64,000 nt of DNA from Paenibacillus peoriae KCTC 3763 (lineage in GTDB: Bacteria > Bacillota > Bacilli > Paenibacillales > Paenibacillaceae). Position numbers and translations under genes: made by a program. The stretch covers positions 57,466 to 121,465 of the forward strand of contig NZ_AGFX01000013.1 of the NCBI RefSeq assembly GCF_000236805.1, written 5' to 3'. Positions 17,323 to 25,579 of this stretch are shown piece by piece (position 1 is the first letter of the stretch; each line of letters starts with the position of its first letter). Under the pieces are notes generated by a model. It did not search any database, was not told the origin of the DNA, and saw only the letters and a program-made list of their open reading frames with translations.

Positions 17323-18627
17323 ATGGCCAACCAACAAAAATTCTCTCATAAGCTTCAAAAAGTGGCGGGCAAAATTCAGCAAAACCGTTACATGAGCGCA
17401 ATTTCCAACGGGCTGATGTCCACCCTTCCCTTTCTGATTATCGGCGCTTTTGCAACCCTTTTCTCTGCGCTTGCTTGGGAGCCTTACCAGAATCTCATTG
17501 CGCCCGTGAAGGGTATCATCGAGTTGGCATCGACGATGACCACCGGCATCATTGCTCTGTATGCCGTGTTTTTTATAGCCTACAGACTGGCGCAAGCTTT
17601 TGACAAGGACCCCCTTGTTCCGGCAGCAACCGCCCTTCTCTCTTTTCTGATCGTCACACCGGTTCAGACCTTTGATAAAGTCCGGGCCTTGCCGCTCCAA
17701 TGGCTCGGCGCACAGGGATTGTTCGTCGCCATGTTCGTCGGCTTGATTGCCGCACGGTTGTATATTTGGATTGTCGATCGCAATTGGACGATCAAAATGC
17801 CTGACGGGGTTCCGCCTACCGTTGTCAAAACCTTCTCCGGATTGATCCCGGCTGTCTTGGTAGCACTTGTGTTCGTCATCGTGGCCGGTCTGTTCATGCA
17901 GACTCCGTTCGGTACGGTTCACGATTTAATCTACACTTATCTCCAAGTACCACTAGAAGGATTGGGCGGATCACTCGGTGCTTTGATTATCGCGCTGATC
18001 ATTATGCAGGCTCTGTGGATGTTCGGGATTCACGGGGCAATTGTTACACTCGCTATCGTTCAACCGATCTGGTTGAGTCTGGATCTGGCTAACCTTAACG
18101 CTTTCCAGGCAGGCACTCCGCTTCCGAACATTATCGGGATAGCTTTTTGGTTCATCTATTGCAACTATGCACCGATGCTCGGCTTCGCCCTGCTGTTGGT
18201 TTTCATGGCCAAGAGTACACAGCTTCGCACCATCGGGAAGCTTGGTCTTCCGGGTAGCTTTTTCTCGATTCACGAGCCACTGATCTTCGGAATTCCCATC
18301 GTATTGAACCCGTTGCTGGCGATTCCGTATGTCTTTACTCCTATCATTTGTGCGGTACTCGGCTATATTGGCACCAACATCGGCTTGTTGCCGGCACCCA
18401 TCGGGATTTACCCGGCTTTCGGCACCCCCATCTTTGCTCTGGGCTTCATCGAGGGCAGTTGGAGACTGGCCGCCGCACAACTGGTGCTAATTCCGATCAG
18501 TATGCTGATCTACTATCCGTTCTTTAGAGCGCTGGACAAACAGGCGCTGAATAAGGAACGCGAAGCGCAGGAGCAATTGAAACAACAGCAAGCGAGTGAA
18601 AACGTAGCAAGTCCTGTCATCTCATAA
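17323..18627 (+). CDS. PTS lactose/cellobiose-type EIIC permease
   Basis: An integral membrane transporter of 434 residues with about ten hydrophobic segments. The family region FSIHEPLIFGIPIVLNP (about 313-329), with the His-Glu pair that binds the sugar, is intact, as is FGIHGAIVTLAIVQPIW. The C-terminus is hydrophilic and Gln/Glu-rich. The ATG follows GCAGGAG. With the EIIA and EIIB genes it makes a complete permease, but no phospho-glycosidase gene is nearby, so the sugar cannot be named; the nearby aldolase gene is broken. Confidence 0.93.
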   Translation: MANQQKFSHKLQKVAGKIQQNRYMSAISNGLMSTLPFLIIGAFATLFSALAWEPYQNLIAPVKGIIELASTMTTGIIALYAVFFIAYRLAQAFDKDPLVPAATALLSFLIVTPVQTFDKVRALPLQWLGAQGLFVAMFVGLIAARLYIWIVDRNWTIKMPDGVPPTVVKTFSGLIPAVLVALVFVIVAGLFMQTPFGTVHDLIYTYLQVPLEGLGGSLGALIIALIIMQALWMFGIHGAIVTLAIVQPIWLSLDLANLNAFQAGTPLPNIIGIAFWFIYCNYAPMLGFALLLVFMAKSTQLRTIGKLGLPGSFFSIHEPLIFGIPIVLNPLLAIPYVFTPIICAVLGYIGTNIGLLPAPIGIYPAFGTPIFALGFIEGSWRLAAAQLVLIPISMLIYYPFFRALDKQALNKEREAQEQLKQQQASENVASPVIS

Positions 18628-18654
18628 TAGTAAAATAGTAAAATAGTAAAATAG
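18627..18654 (+). repeat. Tandem 8-bp repeat (ATAGTAAA, 3.6 copies)
   Basis: ATAGTAAA is repeated from 18627, beginning at the last base of the EIIC stop codon. The repeat supplies stop codons in several frames and probably arose by slippage. It marks the beginning of a decayed interval. Confidence 0.85.
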
Positions 18655-18661
18655 AAAAAAA

Positions 18662-18698
18662 GCAGAAACGGCGGATGGCAAACGATCGCCGTTTCTGC
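18662..18698. terminator. 12-bp inverted repeat downstream of EIIC
   Basis: Arms GCAGAAACGGCG (18662-18673) and CGCCGTTTCTGC (18687-18698) are perfectly complementary with a 13-base loop. The poly-A run is on its left (18655-18661), so the canonical T-run orientation serves the minus strand, although the gene that needs it (EIIC) is on the plus strand. It may work as a weak terminator for EIIC or protect the 3' end. Confidence 0.55.
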
Positions 18699-18725
18699 CA
18701 TGGCAACCGTTAGGAGAGGAAACAT

Positions 18726-18828
18726 TTGATTAAACTGAGCATTGCTGAGAACTGTGCAAGAGCAAATCACGATCATCGATATGCATGATTTCGAAGCGGA
18801 TGTCCTGCTCATCGGCATTAGAAAGTAA
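18726..18828 (+). pseudogene. Short frameshifted gene remnant
   Basis: AGGAGAGG at 18712 is followed by a possible TTG start giving about LIKLSIAENCA; after a one-base shift the reading continues from 18754 as VQEQITIIDMHDFEADVLLIG and stops at 18828. The two halves look like pieces of a real small protein rather than noise, with a tail vaguely like EIIB (DVLLIG). The family is not recognised. Confidence 0.25.
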
Positions 18829-18868
18829 CCAAGTTTCCTATTTAATTACATCTACTTTACGGGTGGTA

Positions 18869-18988
18869 TCAGCTTACGCTGGTACTCCCCCAAATAAAAA
18901 GCCCACCTAGAGCCTCCAGATACGTCTGAACAACCTCGGTTTTGAACACCTCGCTATAAGCCTGAAATGCCTCTCCCTTTTTTGCCAT
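18869..18988 (-). pseudogene. IS3-family transposase OrfA N-terminal remnant
   Basis: On the minus strand an ATG at 18988, after GGAGGGGG, encodes MAKKGEAFQAYSEVFKTEVV and QTYLEALGG before losing similarity and stopping at 18869. The opening resembles the N-terminus of IS3-type OrfA proteins (MAKKGQ-F--YSEE-K-EAV-). Nothing of the helix-turn-helix or OrfB remains, and no terminal inverted repeats were found. It supports past insertion between the PTS and DeoR genes. Confidence 0.4.
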
Positions 18989-19152
18989 ATGAAAAACCCC
19001 CTCCAAGTATTAATCCAAACCCATGATATGAAGTTGAGGTTTGCTCATTTATGTGGATTTTTCATTTCAGGTCGCTTATGATGAATTTAACCATTAAAAT
19101 TGTCGACTGTGATCAGAACTTTAACTAAAAATGTCATTAGGAGAATCAACAA

Positions 19153-19905
19153 ATGATCAAATCGCAACGAATTAATCAGATTAAGGAATACGTTTTTGAG
19201 CATGAATCGGTATCATTGGAAGAACTGGTGGAGCATTTTGGAGTATCCAAGATTACAATCCGTAGAGATGTTCAGTCTCTTGTCGATTCCGGGATCATAA
19301 AAAAAGTGTATGGTGGGGTTTCTGTCAATCATTCTACCCTTGTTGTCTTCAACGAACGACGCGATCAGAATTTCACCAAGAAGCAGGAGATTGGCAGGCT
19401 GGCTTCCCAGTTCGTTGAGGACGGGGATGTTATTTTTGTTGATTCGGGGACGACGACCTTGGAGCTTCTACCTTACATTCAACACAAGCAGCTTACGATT
19501 GTAACGAACAATTTTGATTTTATTCATGAAGCTAAGCCCTTCCCTTCCCTGTCTATCTTCTCTACGGGTGGCATGCTTGAGCGTAAAACGAATTCTTTCG
19601 TCGGCTTTCAAAGTATTGAGCTGCTTAAAAAATATAACATTAACAAAGCTTTTGTCGCTTCAACGGGCATTTCGATTACGAACGGAGTAACTAATTCATC
19701 TCCGCTAGAGACCGACCTTAAAAGTACAGTTGTGGAAAAAAGCCTGAACGTGTATTTAATGATTGATGACAGCAAATTCGACAAATATGCCCTCACTACG
19801 TACTGCTCTCTCAGCGATATTGACTATTTGATCACCAACAGCACACCAAACTTAAGCTACCAGCAATATGCATCAGAACATGGTATCAAAATCGTGACGC
19901 CATAA
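19153..19905 (+). CDS. DeoR family transcriptional regulator
   Basis: A 250-residue regulator. The N-terminal winged helix (residues 1-57) contains VSLEELVEHFGVSKITIRRDVQSL, followed by KKVYGGV; the C-terminal sugar-phosphate sensor domain contains VFVDSGTTTLELLPYI, TNNFD and LMIDDSKFDKYAL, which are the DeoRC hallmarks. AGGAGAATC precedes the ATG. Its neighbours are the lactose/cellobiose PTS and the remains of a class II aldolase, so it probably once responded to a phosphorylated intermediate of that pathway. The gene itself looks intact. Confidence 0.9.
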   Translation: MIKSQRINQIKEYVFEHESVSLEELVEHFGVSKITIRRDVQSLVDSGIIKKVYGGVSVNHSTLVVFNERRDQNFTKKQEIGRLASQFVEDGDVIFVDSGTTTLELLPYIQHKQLTIVTNNFDFIHEAKPFPSLSIFSTGGMLERKTNSFVGFQSIELLKKYNINKAFVASTGISITNGVTNSSPLETDLKSTVVEKSLNVYLMIDDSKFDKYALTTYCSLSDIDYLITNSTPNLSYQQYASEHGIKIVTP

Positions 19906-19914
19906 GCTCAAAGC

Positions 19915-19968
19915 CAAAAAAGCAGCACGTTCCGTCCTGGTTACAGTGAAGAAACATGCTGCTTTTGT
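19915..19968. terminator. Terminator between DeoR gene and aldolase remnant
   Basis: AAAAGCAGCA pairs with TGCTGCTTTT around a long loop (with GTT/AAC inside). A-run on the left and T-run on the right make it bidirectional, fitting its position between the convergent DeoR gene and aldolase pseudogene. Confidence 0.75.
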
Positions 19969-19983
19969 ATAGAACGCTATTAT

Positions 19984-20654
19984 TTATTTTTTTAAACTGA
20001 CCGCTTTACGACTCGAGCCAAATTCACGAATTTTGGCACGCACCGTTTCCCGAATCGCGTCTCTCGCCGGAGTTAATATTTTTCTCGGTTCTCGTTTCCA
20101 AATCCTCCGTTAGCGTGTTACGCAACTGAAGTGACCAGGCCGTCACACATTCGGTGTTGATATTCACTTTAGCATGACCTAGCTTGATCGCCCGGTCGAG
20201 TTGATGCTTCGGTATCCCCGAAGCACCGTGCAAAACCAGAGGAATGCCGACCGCTCGCGAGATCGCATCCATCTCGTCAAAGCCGAGCTTCGGTTCTCCA
20301 GCATATTTGCCATGTACGGAACCCAGTGCCGCTGCCAGTGCATCAATACCTGTTTCTTCTACGATCCGTATGCACTCATTCAGATCTGCATACTGAATAC
20401 CGCCGATCAGGCCATCTTCCATACCACCTACCGTACCGACTTCCGCTTCTACGGATACACCAGCAGCTGCATATGCTGTGACCTTTCTCGTATCCCGGAT
20501 ATTATCCTCAATCGGGCCATGGGAGCCATCGAACATGACAGAAGTGAAGCCCGCATCAATCGCACGCAGGCAATTGTCAACCGTCTTGCCGTGGTCCAAA
20601 TGCAGAGCTACAGGAGACCTGAATGTTCTTTTCCTCAACAAGCGTACTTACCAT
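19984..20654 (-). pseudogene. Class II fructose-bisphosphate/tagatose-bisphosphate aldolase, broken
   Basis: Three frames together spell an aldolase. From the ATG at 20654 (after AAAGGAG) the start MVSTLVEEKNIQ is normal, then about 70 codons are missing and the frame changes to SPVALHLDHGKTVDNCLRAI with the catalytic Asp-His pair, GSVHGKY and LVLHGASGI zinc/substrate motifs. Near 20085 a second frameshift moves the true C-terminus, EKILTPARDAIRETVRAKI, into another frame ending at 19984. An intact family member has about 285 residues. The internal loss removes the first strands of the barrel, so the protein should be inactive. Confidence 0.85.
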
Positions 20655-21329
20655 ACGCTCATCATCTCCTTTCCAGTCACTCTTCTAGCTGAGGCCCATC
20701 TTCTTATTTTTTTTAATCTCTATGTAAACTCGCTCATTTATTTATGATTTATTGTTTATAACGATAAAAAAATGATCACATTTTGGTTATGTATTATCAT
20801 TTCTCGTTAATTTCCATCAACATTAATATATATATACGCAACAGTATCTAAAAAAACATATAAAAATAGGCCCCCAAATCACGGATCTCCTCCGTAACAA
20901 AGAGTAATCATTGATTTTATTTATCTCTTCTCTCTTTAAATTACTAGAATCTATTTATTTGTTAATAAATTTTATAGTGAATTTATAACTTTCAAAAAAG
21001 AAGATTTCATAAAATTAATGACCTATATTCCTTAATTAAACGAAGTACAAGTATGCTTCAACTGCCCTCCACTCAGTATTTGTCCTTCCATGCAAAATCC
21101 GATATTTTAATCAGCCCGATTTTTCTATTTTCAAATGGAGAACTAAAGGGGTTGGCGTTGAGGAAAAGAAGAGTGGAAGGACGTAGGGATTGTGGAAAAA
21201 GAAAGGGCAAAACTTTTTAATGTTGATACATTTACAAAATTTGGCGAACGTGCTATGTTTACTATGAAATCGCCGCCATGAGTTGACAGATTTCGAGATT
21301 ATTTATCAAATTTTGCACAGAAAGGAAAG
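20655..21329. other. Long AT-rich region upstream of the mannanase gene
   Basis: About 675 bp without a plausible gene. The middle (20755-21060) is very AT-rich with runs such as ATATATATAT; 21140-21225 is purine-rich. The proximal part must hold the mannanase promoter, but I found no clear -35/-10 pair. Confidence 0.4.
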
Positions 21330-23912
21330 ATGAAAATGAAGAAATTGCTCAAAAATGCAAGCGCACTTATGCTGGCATTTACTCTGCTGCTTGGAATGCT
21401 AACAACAGCGCCCGTTCATGCAGACACCACACTTTTCACGATTGAAGGCGAAGACGCCCAACTCACCTCCGATCTTCAAGTGGCGACTGAAATTTACGGA
21501 CAACCCAAGCCCGGATTCTCTGGGAGTGGATTTGTCTGGATGCAGAATTCCGGTACAATAACCTTCACAGTGACTGTCCCGGAAACTGGCATGTATGCGA
21601 TCTCCACTCGGTACATGCAGGAGTTGAGTCCTGACGGTAGGCTTCAATATTTAACCGTTAACGGAGATACCAAAGGTTCGTATATGCTGCCTTATACGAC
21701 CACGTGGTCGAATTTCGATTTTGGCTTCCATAAGCTGAAACAAGGAAGCAATACCATCCAACTGAAGGCCGGTTGGGGATTCGCTTATTTTGACACCTTC
21801 ACTGTGGATTATGCTAAACTTGATCCCTTGAATGTGCAGCCTGTCCTCACCGATTCTAAAGCCACACCGGAAACTCAACGTTTGATGAATTATTTAACGG
21901 AGGTTTACGGCAACCATATGATCTCCGGTCAGCAGGAGATTTACGGAGGCGGCAATGACGGCAATACTGAGTTGGAGTTTGATTGGATTCACAATTTAAC
22001 CGGAAAGTATCCGGCAATCCGCGGCTTCGATTTGATGAACTATAATCCGTTGTACGGTTGGGAGGACGGCACAACCGATCGGATGATCAATTGGGTAAAT
22101 AAACGGGGCGGGATCGCGACAGCTTCCTGGCATATCAATGTGCCCCGAAATTTCACCGCCTATCAGCTCGGGGATTCTGTGGATTGGAAGAACGCCACCT
22201 ACAAGCCGACGGAAACCAATTTTAATACAGCCAATGCGGTGGTTCCCGGTACTAAAGAATATCAATACGTGCAGATGACCATTAAGGATTTGGCGAAACA
22301 GCTGCAGATTCTGCAAGATAACAATGTGTCGGTTATTTTCCGTCCTTATCATGAGGCGGAGGGCAACGGCGGGTTGAAAGGGGAAGGCGCGTGGTTCTGG
22401 TGGGCTTCGGCAGGCGCGGATGTGTACAAACAGCTGTGGGATCAGCTCTATACCGAACTTACGGAAACGTACGGCTTGCACAACTTGATCTGGACCTATA
22501 ACAGCTACGTGTATAGCACTTCTCCCGCATGGTATCCTGGCAACGATAAGGTGGATATTGTCGGCTATGATAAATACAATACGGTCTACAACCGCTATGA
22601 CGGTTTGTCCGGCGTACCCAATGAGGATGCCATTACCTCGATTTTCTATCAGCTTGTTGATTTAACCAACGGCAAGAAAATGGTGGCCATGACGGAGAAC
22701 GACACCGTCCCAAGCGTACAGAATCTGACAGAAGAAAAATCGGGATGGCTCTACTTCTTGCCTTGGTATGGCGAGCATCTCATGAGTTCCGCTTTTAATT
22801 ATCCAGACACCCTAAAAACGCTTTATCAAAGTGATTATGTAATCACGTTGGATGAGCTGCCCGATTTAAAGGTTGACGATAAAACCCCAAGAGCGTCCAT
22901 CACACCTACAAACCTCGAATTTGACAAATATGCGCCCAATCAAAGCGACAAATCCATAACCGTGAATTTTAACGACAATACGTTAACTGCTCTCCGAGCA
23001 GGCGCCAATGCATTGACCGCGACTAAGGATTATACCTTGAGCGAAAATACGCTGCTGCTGAAAAAAGAATTCCTGGCTGCACTGCCGGTTGGCGAGCATT
23101 CGATCGTCTTTGATTTTAATCAAGGACAAGATTCCGTCTTAAAAGTCAAAATTGTCGATTCAACACCGAGCGCTGCGATTACGCCCGTGAGTGCGACATA
23201 TGATAAAGCGGAGAATCTGCAACAGGATATTCCTGTATCCCTTACTTTAAACGGACACCAGCTTGCAAGCATAACAAATGGAAATTATACTCTTACATCG
23301 GGACAGGATTATACGGAATCAAGCGCTGCTATCGTTCTGAGCAAATCCTATCTTGCCACGCTGCCGCTGGGCCAGAATGCGATAACCTTTCATTTCAGCG
23401 GAGGAAAAAACGCTGTTCTTACAGTAAATGTAGTGGACAACAGTGTTCCTGTACCGGCGGGAGACTTGACGATCCAAGCCTTCAACGGCAACACGAGTGC
23501 CTCCACCAATGGAATTTCACCCAAATTCAAATTAGTCAACACCGGTGATTCGGCGATTAAGTTAAGTGATGTAAAACTCCGGTATTACTATACGATTGAC
23601 GGGGAAAAAGCACAGAACTTCTGGTGCGACTGGTCCAGTATCGGGAGTGCGAATGTAACCAGTAAATTCGTTAAACTGGCGACTCCGGTTGCCGGAGCCG
23701 ATTATTATCTGGAAATTGGCTTTACGAGTTCGGCTGGAACGCTTAATCCCGGCCAGAGCGCAGAAGTTCAAGCTCGGTTCTCCAAAACCGACTGGTCCAA
23801 TTACAACCAGGCTGACGATTACTCGTTTAAGGCATCCAGCAATCAGTTCGTAGACAATGAACAGGTTACCGGGTATATGAACGGGAAGCTTGTATGGGGG
23901 ACTGAGTTGTAA
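21330..23912 (+). CDS. Secreted multidomain beta-mannanase (GH26 with CBM35, two X2, CBM3)
   Basis: An 860-residue extracellular enzyme that hydrolyses beta-1,4-mannan. A Sec signal peptide ends at VHA (residue 31). Residues about 34-165 form a CBM35-like module (IEGEDAQL to FDTFTVDYAKL). The GH26 barrel spans about 175-510, with the acid/base Glu342 in IFRPYHEAEGNGG and the nucleophile Glu456 in VAMTENDTVPS. Two X2 (Ig-like) modules follow (about 530-620 and 625-715, each with YTL and LPLG/LPVGEH motifs), then a C-terminal CBM3 (about 725-860, KLRYYYTIDGE and WCDWSSIGS) that should bind crystalline cellulose. GAAAGGAAAG precedes the start; the ATG at 21336 is an alternative. Confidence 0.93.
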   Translation: MKMKKLLKNASALMLAFTLLLGMLTTAPVHADTTLFTIEGEDAQLTSDLQVATEIYGQPKPGFSGSGFVWMQNSGTITFTVTVPETGMYAISTRYMQELSPDGRLQYLTVNGDTKGSYMLPYTTTWSNFDFGFHKLKQGSNTIQLKAGWGFAYFDTFTVDYAKLDPLNVQPVLTDSKATPETQRLMNYLTEVYGNHMISGQQEIYGGGNDGNTELEFDWIHNLTGKYPAIRGFDLMNYNPLYGWEDGTTDRMINWVNKRGGIATASWHINVPRNFTAYQLGDSVDWKNATYKPTETNFNTANAVVPGTKEYQYVQMTIKDLAKQLQILQDNNVSVIFRPYHEAEGNGGLKGEGAWFWWASAGADVYKQLWDQLYTELTETYGLHNLIWTYNSYVYSTSPAWYPGNDKVDIVGYDKYNTVYNRYDGLSGVPNEDAITSIFYQLVDLTNGKKMVAMTENDTVPSVQNLTEEKSGWLYFLPWYGEHLMSSAFNYPDTLKTLYQSDYVITLDELPDLKVDDKTPRASITPTNLEFDKYAPNQSDKSITVNFNDNTLTALRAGANALTATKDYTLSENTLLLKKEFLAALPVGEHSIVFDFNQGQDSVLKVKIVDSTPSAAITPVSATYDKAENLQQDIPVSLTLNGHQLASITNGNYTLTSGQDYTESSAAIVLSKSYLATLPLGQNAITFHFSGGKNAVLTVNVVDNSVPVPAGDLTIQAFNGNTSASTNGISPKFKLVNTGDSAIKLSDVKLRYYYTIDGEKAQNFWCDWSSIGSANVTSKFVKLATPVAGADYYLEIGFTSSAGTLNPGQSAEVQARFSKTDWSNYNQADDYSFKASSNQFVDNEQVTGYMNGKLVWGTEL

Positions 23913-23927
23913 GGAGGTAAGAAATAC

Positions 23928-23966
23928 GGGTTGGATCGGGGGCTATCCCCTGCTCCAACCCTTTTT
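23928..23966 (+). terminator. Rho-independent terminator of the mannanase gene
   Basis: GGGTTGGA and TCCAACCC pair, with an inner GGGG/CCCC, and are followed by TTTTT then GTTGTTTTT. Confidence 0.88.
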
Positions 23967-24143
23967 GTTGTTTTTAACCGATTCTCTCGTTAATAAAATG
24001 GTCAGGCTCCATCAAGACACTGTATATGCTACAGGATGTCTTTATGGGGCCTATTTTTTATTTATTACCATTTTATTGTAAAAGTACACTCACTCATCAG
24101 GCACACTGCAATAAAAGAGTGATGTTATAATCACCTTTAAATT

Positions 24144-24199
24144 CTTTAGATTTTCTTTAGAAATATTCATATGAATTCCTTAGTTTTTTTTATTATGAT
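24144..24199 (+). promoter_or_regulatory. Shared three-repeat promoter box, copy 1 (MprF-like gene)
   Basis: CTTTAGA (24144), CTTTAGA (24155) and CCTTAGT (24178) are followed nine bases later by the -10 TATGAT (24194-24199). Spacing (11, then 23, then 9) is identical in three other promoters of the island. An 11-bp period is what tandem-binding OmpR-type regulators require. The site lies 87 bp upstream of the gene. Confidence 0.75.
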
Positions 24200-24286
24200 T
24201 TCTAAGTCTATAATCCGTCCATGCACCAGACAGTAGATCGGTATTGAAAATTCTTAAGTTGGACGTTTTTATTAACTAATATTCAG

Positions 24287-25471
24287 ATGATTATGAGTAA
24301 AAATGGAGTCGACGACACAATGAAAGATATGTTTCTTAAGCTTAAATTTCTGCAAATGTTGTGGTTCTGTGCAGGGACATTTACTATGACTGTTCTTCTT
24401 GGTATTAATGGAGCATTCATTGCGATGACGTCTATAATTACATTGCGTCCACATCGTTACCGAGGAAGACGACCGAATGAAACCGATACAGAGAAATTAA
24501 CGCAGTTTATCGCAAAAGAAAATGGTAATGTTTTGACTCATCTTCTGTATCTAGGAGACAAATGTTTTTATTGGGCACAACAGGATCAAATTTTAATTCC
24601 TTATTCGCAAGTCCGACAAAAATTAATAGTACTCGGCGATCCAGTAGGCGATAAAACACTTGTCAGTGCTGCAATCCAAGAATTCCAGCGTTATGCGAAC
24701 CAATATGGATTATCCGTTGTTTTTTACCAGGCAACTCCAGAATATCTATCGATTTATCATGAAAATGGCTATAAATTCTTCAAATTAGGCGAAGAAGCTT
24801 CGGTTCCGCTAAACACATTCACATTAAGCGGGAAGAAAAATCAAAACTTGCGAACTGCATTAAATAAATCCAATCGAGAAAAACAGATATTTGAAGTTCT
24901 CGCCCCACCCTATCACTCAGAATTAATATCTGAATTGCGTCAAATTTCGAAGGAATGGCTCGGCAATCGTAAAGAGAAGTCTTATTCTTTAGGTTGGTTT
25001 AACGAAGCATATATTCAGCGCTCACCCTTAACACTGCTTCGTAATGCTGAAGGCCACATTTTGGCTTTTGCAACATTAGCCCCAGCTTATGATCAAAATA
25101 AAGTCATTTCCATTGATCTAATGCGCCATTTAAACGATACACCAAATGGTACGATGGATGTGCTATTAATACGTCTAATTGAATGGGCTAAAGATCAAGG
25201 TTATTCACGCTTTAATTTGGGGATGTCTCCACTCTCCAATGTCGGTGAAAACCGAAATGCACACTACAAAGAAAAATTAGCTCGCCTTATATTTAAGTAT
25301 GGGGAACACTGGTATGGATTTGTCGGATTACGCCGATACAAAGAAAAATTCTCTCCCGAATGGCAATCAAGATACTTAGCTTATCCAGCGGGTATGACAT
25401 TCCCTTTACTAACACTTGATCTTGTCCGGCTGGTATCTCGCCGCCGAGAACATGTACACGAAAAAAGTTGA
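24287..25471 (+). CDS. MprF-like phosphatidylglycerol aminoacyl-transferase domain protein (no flippase)
   Basis: A 394-residue membrane-anchored protein. It has one N-terminal hydrophobic region (about residues 20-48) and then the DUF2156/GNAT-type catalytic domain of lysyl-phosphatidylglycerol synthases: LIPYSQVRQKLIVLGDPVGD, FYQATPEYLSIYHENGYKFFKLGEEA, NLRTALNKSNRE and RFNLGMSPLSNVG. Complete MprF is about 840 residues with a large flippase domain, which is absent here. The product would transfer an amino acid from aminoacyl-tRNA to membrane lipid and reduce negative surface charge; the amino acid cannot be deduced. The start is uncertain (24287, 24293 or 24320). It is monocistronic with its own box promoter and terminator, and AT-rich. 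Confidence 0.82.
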   Translation: MIMSKNGVDDTMKDMFLKLKFLQMLWFCAGTFTMTVLLGINGAFIAMTSIITLRPHRYRGRRPNETDTEKLTQFIAKENGNVLTHLLYLGDKCFYWAQQDQILIPYSQVRQKLIVLGDPVGDKTLVSAAIQEFQRYANQYGLSVVFYQATPEYLSIYHENGYKFFKLGEEASVPLNTFTLSGKKNQNLRTALNKSNREKQIFEVLAPPYHSELISELRQISKEWLGNRKEKSYSLGWFNEAYIQRSPLTLLRNAEGHILAFATLAPAYDQNKVISIDLMRHLNDTPNGTMDVLLIRLIEWAKDQGYSRFNLGMSPLSNVGENRNAHYKEKLARLIFKYGEHWYGFVGLRRYKEKFSPEWQSRYLAYPAGMTFPLLTLDLVRLVSRRREHVHEKS

Positions 25472-25517
25472 TTTAATGTTATACGCAATAGTTCAATTCC
25501 TATATAAGTTGAAAATG

Positions 25518-25569
25518 AAAAAAAGATATAAGCGCTCTTTGTGACATCCAGAGCGCTTATATCTTTTTT
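25518..25569. terminator. Bidirectional terminator between MprF-like and export genes
   Basis: A 19-bp stem (AAAGATATAAGCGCTCT against AGAGCGCTTATATCTTT) with an 11-base loop is flanked by an A-run and a T-run. It serves the two convergent transcripts. Confidence 0.9.
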
Positions 25570-25579
25570 GTTAATAAAA

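Noticed and set aside
21264-21277. cre-like sequence upstream of the mannanase
   Set aside because: It has two mismatches at conserved positions; not enough to support a CcpA site.
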